DNA from: Acidovorax sp. FHTAMBA
Lineage (GTDB): Bacteria > Pseudomonadota > Gammaproteobacteria > Burkholderiales > Burkholderiaceae_C
Reading direction: 5' to 3'
Assembly (NCBI RefSeq): GCF_038958875.1
Contig: NZ_CP152407.1
Coordinates: 565,501-629,500, forward strand
Length of the DNA: 64,000 bases
Under the pieces are notes generated by a model that saw only the letters and a list, made by a program, of their open reading frames with translations, was not told the origin of the DNA and did not search any database. The position numbers were made by a program, and so were the translations under genes. Position 1 is the stretch's first letter, and each line of letters opens with the position of its first letter. Of this stretch, positions 45,526 to 54,296 are shown piece by piece.

Positions 45526-46278
45526 TCAGTGGCTGACCTGGCCCAGGAACGCGCGGATGCGGTCGTTGGCCGGGTTGCCAAAGAACTCCTGCGGCGGCGC
45601 GTCGTGCGCGATGCGGCCCTGGTCGAAGAACATCACGCGGTCGGCGACCTCGCGCGCAAAGCCCATCTCGTGGGTGACCACGATCATGGTCATGCCACCA
45701 CGGGCCAGGCCCCGCATCACGTCCAGCACTTCCTTGACCATCTCGGGGTCGAGTGCCGATGTGGGCTCGTCAAACAGCATCACCTTCGGCGCCATGGCCA
45801 GTGCGCGTGCAATGGCCACCCGCTGCTGCTGCCCGCCCGACAGCTGCCATGGGTACTTGTGCGCGTGGTCCTGCATGCCCACGCGGCGCAGCAGCTGCAT
45901 GGCTTCATCATTGGCCTGCGTGCGCGGCGTGTGACGGATGCGGCGGGGTGCCAGCGTCACGTTGTCCAGCACGCTCATGTGGCCGAACAGGTTGAACTGC
46001 TGGAACACCATGCCCACTTCGCAGCGCTGGCGCTGCAGCGTGGCAAGGTCGTCGCACACCTCCACGCCATCGATGGTGATGCGCCCGCTGTCGTGCGGCT
46101 CCAGGCGGTTGATGGCGCGCAGCAGCGTGCTCTTGCCCGAGCCTGAGGCGCCGATGATCACCGTCACCTCGCCGGTGTGGAACACGGTGGAGACGTCCTT
46201 GAGCACCTGGTGCGCGCCAAACGACTTGCACACCCGCTCGGCCACGATGTAGGGCTTGGGCTGGTTGGTTGCCATCAT
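45526..46278 (-). CDS. Polar amino acid ABC transporter ATPase (GlnQ/HisP type)
   Basis: A 250-residue ATPase: Walker A GASGSGKSTLL, the Q loop in VFQQFNLF, signature LSGGQQQRVAIARAL, Walker B VMLFDEPTSALD and the switch His in VTHEMGF. It powers the adjacent permease and receives substrate from the binding protein at 47188. The start overlaps the permease stop (ATGA); a second ATG follows one codon later. Confidence 0.94.
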   Translation of the reverse strand: MMATNQPKPYIVAERVCKSFGAHQVLKDVSTVFHTGEVTVIIGASGSGKSTLLRAINRLEPHDSGRITIDGVEVCDDLATLQRQRCEVGMVFQQFNLFGHMSVLDNVTLAPRRIRHTPRTQANDEAMQLLRRVGMQDHAHKYPWQLSGGQQQRVAIARALAMAPKVMLFDEPTSALDPEMVKEVLDVMRGLARGGMTMIVVTHEMGFAREVADRVMFFDQGRIAHDAPPQEFFGNPANDRIRAFLGQVSH

Positions 46279-47057
46279 AGGTTGCGACCCTCCACGTCAA
46301 AGCGGTACTCGACGGCGTTGGAGATCTGCGTGACCAGCGTGGTCAGCAGCAGGTAGGTGATGGCCACGGTGGTCAGCGTGGCAATGGGCTGGAAGGTGGC
46401 CGACTGGATGCGGTTGCCCACGTTGGTGAGCTCCACCACGCCGATGGCATAGGCCAGCGACGAATCCTTGAGCAGCGCCACAAAGTTGCTCACCAGCGGC
46501 GGCAGCGAAATCTTGAACGCCTGCGGAAACACCACGTCCAGAAACACGTGCATGCGGCCCAGGCCCAGCGCCTTGGCCGCCTCGGTCTGCCCGCGCGGCA
46601 CGGCCAGCAGGCCGGCGCGCAGCGCCTCGGCGTTGTAGGCACCCACGTTCAGCCCCAGCGCCACCACTGCAGCGGCAAAGTCGGGCAGGTTCAGCCCCGG
46701 CACCAGCACCGGCAGGGCAAAGTACACAAACAGGATCTGCACCAAGAGCGGCGTGCCGCGGATGGCCCAGATGTAGATGCTGGCCACCCAGCGCAACACC
46801 GCCCAGCGGGCGGTGCGGGCCAGGGCCGCTGCCGTGCCCAGCACCAGCCCCACAGTGCCGCTGACCAGCGTGAGCCACAGCGTGGTGCGCGCACCTTCAG
46901 AGAACGCCTGGGCGTTGGGGCCAATCGGGTCCGGGAAGAACGACAGCACATGGCCCAGCAGCGAGAGGGCCAGCACCATCAGCACCAGCGCAGCGACCAG
47001 CGTGGCATTGCTGCGCTGTTGTCGGGACCAGCCTTGTGGCCAAAGAGCGAGAAGCAT
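46275..47057 (-). CDS. Polar amino acid ABC transporter permease
   Basis: A 260-residue permease of the HisM/GlnP family, with about five helices. AIRGTPLLVQILFVYFALPV, the EAA-type loop EALRAGLLAVPRGQTEAAKALGLG and SLAYAIGVVEL are family features. It pairs with the ATPase at 45526; translation is coupled by overlap. A hairpin separates it from the binding-protein gene upstream. Confidence 0.92.
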   Translation of the reverse strand: MLLALWPQGWSRQQRSNATLVAALVLMVLALSLLGHVLSFFPDPIGPNAQAFSEGARTTLWLTLVSGTVGLVLGTAAALARTARWAVLRWVASIYIWAIRGTPLLVQILFVYFALPVLVPGLNLPDFAAAVVALGLNVGAYNAEALRAGLLAVPRGQTEAAKALGLGRMHVFLDVVFPQAFKISLPPLVSNFVALLKDSSLAYAIGVVELTNVGNRIQSATFQPIATLTTVAITYLLLTTLVTQISNAVEYRFDVEGRNL

Positions 47058-47127
47058 GGATCAGACGACCGGGAGGTCTTGGTTGGAAAGCGGGGTCAGC
47101 AGCCGCGGCGTGGCGCCTGCCGCCAAA

Positions 47128-47170
47128 ACACCAAAGGGTGCGCAGCAGGCCCCTGGCCCGCTGCGCACCC
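47128..47170 (-). terminator. Partial terminator/stabiliser after the binding-protein gene
   Basis: GGGTGCGCAGC and GCTGCGCACCC form a perfect 11-bp stem with a 13-base loop, and TTTGGTGTTTTGG follows on the minus strand. It sits between the binding protein and permease genes, the usual place for a hairpin that raises binding-protein levels over the membrane parts. Confidence 0.7.
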
Positions 47171-47187
47171 CGGATGGTGTCGTGGGG

Positions 47188-47952
47188 TCAGTTGCAGCGT
47201 ACGTCTTCGTTGAAGTACTTCTTGGAAACCGTGGTGTAGCTGCCATCGGCCAGCACTTCGGCAAATGCCTTGTTCCAGGCTTCTGCCAGGCCCGTGTTGC
47301 CCTTGGCCATCGCCGGGGCAATGCGCTCGACGAACAGCATGTCGCCCAGCTTGAAGCCGGCCTTGGTGTTCTTGGCGGCGGCTTCCTTGGCCACGAACTT
47401 GTCGCTCACCCAGGCGTCCACGCGCTTGGAGATCAGGGCGCGCTGGGCGTCGGTGTCCTGCGGAAAGTTCTTCACTTCCTTCACGCCGCTGACCTTCTTG
47501 ACCTGCTCCAGGTAGCTGGTGCCGGTTTGCACAGCCACCACCTTGCCGGTCAGGTCCTTGGCGTTGCGGATTTTTTCATCCATGGCCACGATGATGCCGC
47601 CCGAGCAGTAGTGGGGGTTGGCGAACGTGACGGCCTTGGAGCGCTCGTCGGTCACGCCGTGCGAGGCGATCACGGCGTCCCAGCGGCTCTGGCCCAGGCC
47701 GGTCAGCAGGGCGTCAAAGCCCAGCGTCTTCCATTCGAGCTTCAGGCCCATCTTCTTGACCACCAGCTCGGCCACTTCCACCTCGAAACCCGTCAGCTTG
47801 GTGCCTTCGAAGTAGTTGAACGGGGCAAACTGGCCTTCGGTGGCCACAATGATCTTGCCGTCCTTCTTGATCTCGTCCAGCGTGCGGGCCTGGACGGCGA
47901 GGGCAGCGCACAGCGCCACGGCGGTGACAACGGCAGACTTGAAAAACTTCAT
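47188..47952 (-). CDS. Amino acid ABC transporter binding protein (family 3)
   Basis: A 254-residue periplasmic protein. Signal peptide MKFFKSAVVTAVALCAALAVQA, then IIVATEGQFAPFNYFEGTKLTGFEVE, WDAVIASHGVTDERSKAV and VVAVQTGTSYLEQV, all typical of SBP_bac_3. It presents a polar amino acid to the permease/ATPase pair downstream. The start MKFFKS is set by the signal peptide; the longer frame upstream is not needed. Confidence 0.93.
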   Translation of the reverse strand: MKFFKSAVVTAVALCAALAVQARTLDEIKKDGKIIVATEGQFAPFNYFEGTKLTGFEVEVAELVVKKMGLKLEWKTLGFDALLTGLGQSRWDAVIASHGVTDERSKAVTFANPHYCSGGIIVAMDEKIRNAKDLTGKVVAVQTGTSYLEQVKKVSGVKEVKNFPQDTDAQRALISKRVDAWVSDKFVAKEAAAKNTKAGFKLGDMLFVERIAPAMAKGNTGLAEAWNKAFAEVLADGSYTTVSKKYFNEDVRCN

Positions 47953-48153
47953 GACAGGTTCCTGTGGGGGTGGTTCAGGTACAAAAAATCCGGCATGCGG
48001 GTAGGCAAGCCGGAGCGGGTGAATGCAGGCATCGCCAACAGCGATGGGCCTCGTCATCAAACGGAAAAGTGCCGAAATTATAGGGCGCACGCCCGGTTGT
48101 GGGCCATGCAGGGGAACCCCGATGACGCAGGCCACCGCCCGCTGTAGGCGGCC

Positions 48154-48912
48154 CTACCGCAGGAATGCGTCATATCCCGTCTTCAGGATCAGTGTGCTGA
48201 CCACCAGGATGAAAATCCACCGCACAAAACCCGTGCCGTGCTTGAGGGCCAGGTGCGTGCCCAGCAGGCTGCCCACCACATTGGCGATGGCCAGGGTCAC
48301 GGCAAAGTGCCACCACACATGGCCCTTGGCCGCAAACAGCGCGATGGCAGCAATATTGGTGGCGCAGTTGAGCAGCTTGGCCGAGGCCGAGGCGTTCAGG
48401 AAGTCATAGCCCAGCAGCCGCACGAACAGAAACACGAAGAAGCTGCCAGTGCCCGGGCCGAAGAAGCCGTCGTAGAAGCCGATGAGCACGCCGATCAGGC
48501 AGGCCACCCCCACTTCGGCCCTGCCTGCAAAGCGGGGAGTGTGGTGCCGTCCCAACTCTTTCTTGGCCAGCGTGTAGACCAGCACCCCCAGCAGCACCAG
48601 GGGCAGCAGCTTGCGCAGGAAGTCGGCTGACATCACCGTGACGGCCCAGGCCCCTGCAAACGAGCCCGCAAAGCCTGCCGCCGCCGCAGGCAGCATGGCC
48701 GACCAGCGCACCTGCACCTTGCGGCTGTACTGCCAGGTGGCCATGGCCGTGCCCCACACCGAGGCCGCCTTGTTGGTGCCCAGCAGCGTGGCAGGCGGCG
48801 CGCCAGGGAACGCCGCAAACAGTGCGGGCACCATGACCAGCCCGCCACCGCCCACGATCGCATCGACAAAGCCCGCCAGCAGCGAGGCCAGCGTAATAAA
48901 AATCCATTCCAT
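48154..48912 (-). CDS. TSUP (TauE/SafE) anion exporter-like permease
   Basis: A 252-residue integral membrane protein with seven to eight helices: LLAGFVDAIVGGGGLVMVPAL and LGTNKAASVWGTAMATWQY at the N-terminus, IGFYDGFFGPGTGSFFVFLFV in the second half. The two GGGG/GPGTG repeats define the family. Members export sulfite, sulfoacetate or other organic anions, or import hydrogen sulfide; the substrate is unknown. It is a single gene. Confidence 0.88.
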   Translation of the reverse strand: MEWIFITLASLLAGFVDAIVGGGGLVMVPALFAAFPGAPPATLLGTNKAASVWGTAMATWQYSRKVQVRWSAMLPAAAAGFAGSFAGAWAVTVMSADFLRKLLPLVLLGVLVYTLAKKELGRHHTPRFAGRAEVGVACLIGVLIGFYDGFFGPGTGSFFVFLFVRLLGYDFLNASASAKLLNCATNIAAIALFAAKGHVWWHFAVTLAIANVVGSLLGTHLALKHGTGFVRWIFILVVSTLILKTGYDAFLR

Positions 48913-49267
48913 CGCAGGATTTTCGCAGCTTGCCCGCTATGAATTCAGGACTTGCCCGGCCCTCGTCACACGGGGGTGCAGCGTACGATGGGCAAGAAAA
49001 AGGCGCTGGGATCGCCAGCGCCTGGAAAAAACGCACCTCAAGGGGTGCTTGAAATTTGGTTATTGGTAGAAAGGATGTCTCCTCGGGCCCCTCGCTTGGC
49101 ACACCGAAGCGCGCTTTCGAGTGCCGCAACTGTAGCGACTGCACCCCGCTGGTGCATTGGGGGTTTCCCGCCCCCGTTGTGCCCCGTGCCCGGGCCAGCG
49201 GGCTGAAGGCTGCGCCGTTCTGGTGCCACCCGCTGGTACCGCTTCCGGCACCCCAAAGGTGCCTGGC
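48913..49267. other. 355-base gap without a recognised gene
   Basis: Between the TSUP gene and the GMC oxidoreductase gene. It holds one strong hairpin at 48994-49024. The rest, including several GGGTTTCCC-type short inverted repeats, shows no conserved open frame on either strand. It probably contains the TSUP promoter and the 3' end of the GMC transcript. Confidence 0.5.
48994..49024 (-). terminator. Terminator hairpin upstream of the TSUP gene
   Basis: AGGCGCTGG and CCAGCGCCT pair perfectly with a GATCG-like loop. Reading on the minus strand the stem is followed by TTTTTCTTG. It would stop the GMC oxidoreductase transcript about 245 bases after its stop codon. Confidence 0.75.
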
Positions 49268-50944
49268 TTACCGCACCTGGCGCGCCTGCAGGATCCACTC
49301 CGCCGCCTTTTCCGCAATCATCAGCGTGGGCGAGTTGGTGTTGCCGCTGGTGATTGTGGGCATGGCCCCGGCGTCCACCACCCGCAGGCCCGCAATGCCG
49401 CGCACGCGCAGTTGCGAGTCCAGCACCGCCATCGGGTCATCGTCCCGCCCCATCTTCGTCGTGCCCACGGGGTGGAAGATCGTGGTGGCAATGTCGCCCG
49501 CCAGGCGCGCCAGGTCTTCGTCGCTTTCAAACTGCACGCCGGGCTTCCACTCCTGGGGCTGGTATTTGGCCAGCGCTGGCTGGGCCACGATGCGGCGCGT
49601 GACGCGCAGGCTGTCGGCGGCCACCTGGCGGTCTTCGGGGGTGCTCAGGTAGTTGGGCGCGATGGCGGGCGCGGCCCTGAAGTCGGCGCTCTTGATGTTC
49701 ACCGTGCCCCGGCTGGTGGGGTTGAGATTGCACACGCTGGCCGTGAACGCCGGAAAGCTGTGCAGCGGGTCGCCGAAGGCGTCCAGCGACAGCGGCTGCA
49801 CGTGGTATTCGATGTTCGGCCAGGGCTGGTCGGGGCTGCTGCGGGTGAACGCGCCGAGCTGCGACGGGGCCATGCTCATCGGCCCGGTGCGTCTGGCGGC
49901 GTATTCGAGCCCGATGCGCGCCTTGCCCCAGAGCGAGCTGGCCATGGTGTTGAGGGTGGGCACGCCGCCCACCTTGAAGACCGCGCGGATCTGCAGATGG
50001 TCCTGCAGGTTGGCGCCCACGCCGGGCAGGTCGTGCACCACGTCGATGCCGTGCTGGCGCAGCAGCGCGGCCGGGCCGATGCCGGACAGCTGCAGCAGCT
50101 GCGGCGAATTGATGGCCCCCGCGCTCAGGATGACCTCGCCCGTGGCGTGGGCCGTGACCATCTCCTTGCCGTTCCACACCAACACGCCGGTGCAGCGCTT
50201 TGTGCCGTCGGGCTGCGTGGCGACGATGAGTTTGGTTGCGTGGGAACGGGTCCACATCGTGAAGTTGGGGCGGCCGTAGCAGGTGGGGCGCAAAAACGCC
50301 TTGGCTGTGTTCCAGCGCCAGCCGCTCTTCTGGTTGACCTCGAAGTAGCCCACGCCTTCGTTGGTGCCGCGGTTGAAGTCGTCCGTGGCCGGGATGCCGG
50401 CCTGCTGCGCGGCCTGGGCAAAGGCGTCCAGCACGTCCCAGCGCAGGCGCTGTTTCTCCACGCGCCACTCGCCGGTGCTGCCGGTGGACCTGTTGCCGTG
50501 CAGGCGCTGGAAGTTTTCGTCGGCGGTGCCGGGCTGGTCCAGGCGCCAGTGGTCCTCGTGGCGGCGAAAGTACTGCAGGGCGTTGTCCCAGCGCCAGCTG
50601 GCGTCGCCCGTCAGCGCGGCCCACTGGTCGTAGTCGCGCGCCTGGCCGCGCATGTAGATCATGCCGTTGATGCTGCTGCAGCCGCCCAGCGTCTTGCCGC
50701 GCGGGTAGCGCAGGGTGCGGCCGTTCAGGCCCGCGTCGGGCTCGGTGTTGTAGAGCCAGTCGGTGCGCGGGTTGCCGATGCAGTACAGGTAGCCCACGGG
50801 GATGTGGATCCAGTGGTAGTCGTCCTTGCGGCCCGCCTCGATCAGCAGCACGCGGTGGCGGCTGTCGGCGCTCAGGCGGTTGGCGAGCAGGGCGCCGGCC
50901 GTGCCCCCGCCAATGATGATGGTGTCAAACGTGGAGTCGCTCAT
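49268..50944 (-). CDS. GMC-family FAD oxidoreductase (choline/alcohol dehydrogenase-like)
   Basis: A 558-residue flavoprotein: DTIIIGGGTAGALLANRLS (FAD), GKTLGGCSSINGMIYMRG (GMC signature 1), ATGEVILSAGAINSPQLLQLSG (signature 2) and IFHPVGTTKMG with the catalytic histidine. It oxidises an alcohol to an aldehyde. Choline is the classical substrate, but no betA/betB partner adjoins, so it may act on other alcohols. Start MSDSTFD at 50944. Confidence 0.9.
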   Translation of the reverse strand: MSDSTFDTIIIGGGTAGALLANRLSADSRHRVLLIEAGRKDDYHWIHIPVGYLYCIGNPRTDWLYNTEPDAGLNGRTLRYPRGKTLGGCSSINGMIYMRGQARDYDQWAALTGDASWRWDNALQYFRRHEDHWRLDQPGTADENFQRLHGNRSTGSTGEWRVEKQRLRWDVLDAFAQAAQQAGIPATDDFNRGTNEGVGYFEVNQKSGWRWNTAKAFLRPTCYGRPNFTMWTRSHATKLIVATQPDGTKRCTGVLVWNGKEMVTAHATGEVILSAGAINSPQLLQLSGIGPAALLRQHGIDVVHDLPGVGANLQDHLQIRAVFKVGGVPTLNTMASSLWGKARIGLEYAARRTGPMSMAPSQLGAFTRSSPDQPWPNIEYHVQPLSLDAFGDPLHSFPAFTASVCNLNPTSRGTVNIKSADFRAAPAIAPNYLSTPEDRQVAADSLRVTRRIVAQPALAKYQPQEWKPGVQFESDEDLARLAGDIATTIFHPVGTTKMGRDDDPMAVLDSQLRVRGIAGLRVVDAGAMPTITSGNTNSPTLMIAEKAAEWILQARQVR

Positions 50945-51017
50945 GGGCTGCAAGGCAAAGGTGTAACGGTGGCCCATTGTGCGGATAGCGCATGTCCTGT
51001 CGATAGGGGGCAAGGCG

Positions 51018-51070
51018 TTTGCTATATATTTAATAGCTGTTGGCGCTTGATGGTATTGCGTCAGACACTG
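51018..51070 (+). repeat. Hairpin repeat family A, copy 8
   Basis: GCTATATATTTAATAGCTGTTGGCGCTTGATGGTATTGCG, lacking a good right arm. Its right end holds a TTGCGT that may be the -35 element of the lipid-transport operon. Confidence 0.75.
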
Positions 51071-51083
51071 ATTTGATAATAAT
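51056..51083 (+). promoter_or_regulatory. Candidate promoter of the Mla/Mce-type operon
   Basis: TTGCGT, 16 bases, AATAAT, in an AT-rich patch between the divergent GMC and MlaE genes. The match to sigma-70 consensus is moderate. The -35 lies in the right part of repeat A copy 8, so the repeat may have supplied promoter sequence. Confidence 0.35.
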
Positions 51084-51203
51084 TACACGCCACGGGCCCC
51101 CGTCTGTGGTTGGCGGGCCTTTGTCTGACGGTCGGCAGCCGCCGGGCTCCGCTACCATGCACGCTCACTTTTGTTTCTGGCGGCATCTTGTGCCGCCCTG
51201 TCC

Positions 51204-52328
51204 ATGACCGATCACGCGCCCCGCATTGTTCACACCGAGACCCCCCAGGGGCCGTGTGCGCAGCTGCGTGGGCGGTGGGGGGCGGCCGAGCTGGGCGTGG
51301 CGGCCCAGTGGGCGGCCGTGTCAGGCCAGTTGAGCAGCCATCCGGCGGCGCCCGCCCTGGGGTGGGACTTGCGCGAGCTGCAGTGGCTGGACCACGTGGG
51401 CGCGCAGCTGCTGTGGAACCACTGGCAGCACGCCTGGCCGCAGCAGCTGGCCTGCACCGAGGGTCAGCGGGCCATCCTGTCCCGCGTGGCAGAGTTCACC
51501 GCCCCGGCCCCACCGCCCGAGCCATGGCGCCTGGGCGAGCAGATCGACCACCTGGGTGTGCTGGTGCTGCACGGCGTGGACCACGGGCGCCACCTGCTCC
51601 AGATGGTGGGCCAGCTGGCGCTGGACATCGGGCGGCTGGCGCGCGCACCGCGCCGCGGGCCGTGGCGCGATGTGTCGGGCCATCTGTACCGCATGGGCGC
51701 CACGTCGCTGCCCATCACCGCGCTGGTGGGGTTCCTCATCGGCGTGGTGCTGGCCTACCTGATGAGCCTGCAGCTGCGCCAGTTTGGCGCCGAATCGTTC
51801 ATCGTCAACATCCTGGGTATCTCGCTGATCCGCGAGCTGGGCCCGATGCTGGCGGCCATCCTGGTGGCGGGGCGTTCGGGCTCGTCGATCACGGCCCAGA
51901 TCGGCGTGATGCGCGTGACCGAAGAGCTCGATGCCATGCGCGTCATGGGCATCCCCCACGGGTTTCGCCTGGTGATGCCACGCACCCTGGCGCTGGCCAT
52001 CGCCATGCCCCTCATCAGCGTGTGGACCACGCTGGCGGCGCTGGCGGGCGGCATGCTGGCGGCCGATCTGGTGATGGACATCTCGCCCGCGTATTTTGTG
52101 CAGGCGCTGCCCGCCGCCGTGCAGGTGGGCAACCTGGGCCTGGCCATGGCCAAGTCGGTGGTGTTTGGCGCGCTGATCGCGCTCATCGGCTGCCACTGGG
52201 GGCTGCGCGTCAAGCCCAACACCCAGAGCCTGGGCGAGGGCACCACGGCATCGGTGGTGTCCTCCATCACCATGGTGATCATCGTGGACGCGGTGTTTGC
52301 GGTGGCTTTCAAGAACATTGGCATATGA
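51204..52328 (+). CDS. Lipid ABC transporter permease with fused STAS domain (MlaE-like)
   Basis: A 374-residue protein. Residues 1-110 have a STAS-like pattern (WDLRELQWLDHVGAQLLWNHW), the role of separate MlaB in the standard Mla system. Residues 130-374 are MlaE: MGATSLPITALVGFLIGVVL, LIRELGPMLAAILVAGRSGS and MDISPAYFVQALPAAVQVGN. It forms the channel for phospholipid transport between membranes. The ATPase, MCE and lipoprotein genes follow. Confidence 0.9.
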   Translation: MTDHAPRIVHTETPQGPCAQLRGRWGAAELGVAAQWAAVSGQLSSHPAAPALGWDLRELQWLDHVGAQLLWNHWQHAWPQQLACTEGQRAILSRVAEFTAPAPPPEPWRLGEQIDHLGVLVLHGVDHGRHLLQMVGQLALDIGRLARAPRRGPWRDVSGHLYRMGATSLPITALVGFLIGVVLAYLMSLQLRQFGAESFIVNILGISLIRELGPMLAAILVAGRSGSSITAQIGVMRVTEELDAMRVMGIPHGFRLVMPRTLALAIAMPLISVWTTLAALAGGMLAADLVMDISPAYFVQALPAAVQVGNLGLAMAKSVVFGALIALIGCHWGLRVKPNTQSLGEGTTASVVSSITMVIIVDAVFAVAFKNIGI

Positions 52329-52333
52329 CCAGG

Positions 52334-52455
52334 AAGCCCCCCCTGAGCCGCTTCGCGTCATCCCCCCAAAGGGGGGGCGCCACCCGGAGCCTGGCAAAGC
52401 CAGCTCCACGGTGGCACTGGCATGGGGACGCGCCAGTTTCAACGGGAGCGAGGCC
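52334..52455 (-). repeat. GC-rich repeat family B, copy 3
   Basis: The reverse complement reads GTTGAAACTGGCGCGTCCCC, CGTGGAGCTGGCTTTGCCAGG, GGGTGGCGCCCCCC and CGAAGCGGCTCAGGGGGGG, aligning over its whole length with 262-387. It is inserted between the permease and ATPase genes of one operon. Confidence 0.8.
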
Positions 52456-53331
52456 ATGACTGAGCGCATCGCCAAGCCCGCGCACATCTTCGTCGCGCCA
52501 GACGAGCCGCCCATCGTGGACGTGCAGGGCCTGTGGACGCAGTTTGGCAAGGGCGATGAAATTTTCACCGTGCACCAGGACCTGAACTTCACGGTGCAGC
52601 GCGGCGAGATGCTGTCGCTGGTGGGCGGCTCGGGTACGGGCAAGACGGTGCTGCTGCGGCAGATCCTGGGCCTGGCCAAGCCAGCGCGCGGCAGCGTCAC
52701 GGTGCTGGGGCGCCCGGCGGCCGATATGGGGCGCGAGGGCGCGGCCAGCCGCGTGGGCATGCTGTTCCAGCACGGCGCGCTGTTCTCGGCCTTCAACGTG
52801 CTCGACAACGTGGCCTTTGCGCTGCGCGAGCAGGGCACGCTGCCGGCCGAACTGGTGCGCGATGCGGCCCTGGTCAAGCTGCAGATGGTGGGCCTCAAGC
52901 CCGAGCATGCCACGCGCATGCCGGCAGACCTGTCGGGCGGCATGGTCAAGCGCGTGGCGCTGGCGCGGGCGCTGATCATGGACCCGCCGCTATTGCTGCT
53001 GGATGAACCCACGGCCGGGCTCGACCCGAGCAGCGCGGACGACTTTTGCGCCCTGCTGCGCGAGTTGCGCGCATCGCTGGGCCTGACCGTGATCATGGTC
53101 ACGCACGACCTGGATACGCTGTTTGCGCTCTCCACCCGCGTGGCCGTGCTGGCCGACAAGAAGGTCATCGTCACCGGCCCGCCGCACGAGGTGGCGCGTT
53201 TCAAGCACCCGTTCATCGAGCACTTTTTTCTGGGTGAACGTGGCCAGCGTGCCATGGCCCCGTTGCAATCCGTGGAGCAGGCCGTGGCACCACCCGCCGC
53301 CCTGCCCATGCCCGACAAGGAAGGCACCTGA
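52456..53331 (+). CDS. Lipid ABC transporter ATPase (MlaF-like)
   Basis: A 291-residue ATPase: GGSGTGKTVLLRQIL (Walker A), QHGALFSAFNVLDNVAF (the Q loop form typical of MlaF/Ttg2A), LSGGMVKRVALARALIMDP (signature) and LLLLDEPTAGLDP (Walker B). It drives the MlaE-like permease. The ATG at 52456 lies directly after repeat B copy 3; its stop abuts the MCE gene. Confidence 0.93.
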   Translation: MTERIAKPAHIFVAPDEPPIVDVQGLWTQFGKGDEIFTVHQDLNFTVQRGEMLSLVGGSGTGKTVLLRQILGLAKPARGSVTVLGRPAADMGREGAASRVGMLFQHGALFSAFNVLDNVAFALREQGTLPAELVRDAALVKLQMVGLKPEHATRMPADLSGGMVKRVALARALIMDPPLLLLDEPTAGLDPSSADDFCALLRELRASLGLTVIMVTHDLDTLFALSTRVAVLADKKVIVTGPPHEVARFKHPFIEHFFLGERGQRAMAPLQSVEQAVAPPAALPMPDKEGT

Positions 53332-54296
53332 TGGAAAACAAATCCCACGCCCTGGCCGCAGGCATCTTTGTGCTGGTGGTGGCCGCGCTGCTGGCCGGTC
53401 TGGCCGTCTGGCTCACGCGCGACAACGCCAACTACGAGCAGTACGAGCTGTCCACCAAGGACGGCGTGACCGGCCTGCAGCCCCAGGCCGCCGTGCGCTA
53501 CAAGGGCGTCTCGGTGGGCAAGGTGACGCGCATCGGTTTTGACCCCCAGGTCGAAGGCAATGTGCTGATCCGCATTGCGGTGAACGAGCAGGCGCCCATC
53601 GGCCCCGAGACCTTTGCCGTGCTGGGCTACCAGGGCGTCACCGGGCTGGCGCATGTGCAGCTCGATGACGCCGAGCAGCCCTACCCCGAACTGCCGCCCG
53701 GCCCCAGCGGCCTGCCGCGCCTGCCGCTCAAGCCCTCGCCGTTTGGCCAGCTGGCCGAGCAGGGCCCCGCCATCCTCACGCAGGTGGAAGAAGCCACGCG
53801 CCGCATCAACCAGGTGCTGGGCGACGGCAACCAGCAAAAGCTGACCGAGGCACTGACCCAGATCGGGCAGGCCGCAGGCAGCGTCAGCGCCCTGAGCCAG
53901 CGGCTGGATGCCACCGTGGCGCAGCGGCTGGACCCGGCGCTGGCGGCGCTCCCGCCCCTGGCCAGTGAAGCCCGCAAGACCCTGCTGACGGTGCAGCAGG
54001 CCGGCAACAGCGTGTCGGCCCTCGCGGCCGATGTCAGCAAGACCACCCAGCGCCTGGGCGCCGAGGGCGGCCCCATCGACCAGATCACCGTCGGCACGCA
54101 GGCGCTGGCCCGCGCGGCCGACCAATTCGGCACCACCACACTGCCGCGACTGAACCGCGCGGCCGACGACACCTCGCGCGCCGCCCGCCAGCTCAGCCGC
54201 ACAGCGGGCGGGGTGTCTGACAACCCGCAGCTGTTCATCTACGGCTCCGGCCGCATCCCGCCCGGCCCCGGCGAGCCGGGCTTTGCTGCACCGTGA
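53331..54296 (+). CDS. MCE-domain periplasmic lipid-binding protein (MlaD-like)
   Basis: A 321-residue protein with one N-terminal anchor helix (GIFVLVVAALLAGLAVWL) and a single MCE domain: GVTGLQPQAAVRYKGVSVGKVTRIGFDP and GYQGVTGLAHVQLDD. A helical tail of about 150 residues (VEEATRRINQVLGDGNQQKL onward) probably forms a tunnel or coiled tip. It carries lipid between the MlaE/F complex and the lipoprotein partner. The start overlaps the ATPase stop by one base. Confidence 0.92.
   Translation: MENKSHALAAGIFVLVVAALLAGLAVWLTRDNANYEQYELSTKDGVTGLQPQAAVRYKGVSVGKVTRIGFDPQVEGNVLIRIAVNEQAPIGPETFAVLGYQGVTGLAHVQLDDAEQPYPELPPGPSGLPRLPLKPSPFGQLAEQGPAILTQVEEATRRINQVLGDGNQQKLTEALTQIGQAAGSVSALSQRLDATVAQRLDPALAALPPLASEARKTLLTVQQAGNSVSALAADVSKTTQRLGAEGGPIDQITVGTQALARAADQFGTTTLPRLNRAADDTSRAARQLSRTAGGVSDNPQLFIYGSGRIPPGPGEPGFAAP

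Noticed and set aside
51321..54125. 934-residue open frame on the minus strand across the lipid-transport operon
   Set aside because: It is antisense to four well-supported genes and rich in Arg, His, Gln and Ala, as expected from a GC-rich shadow frame. No domain is visible.
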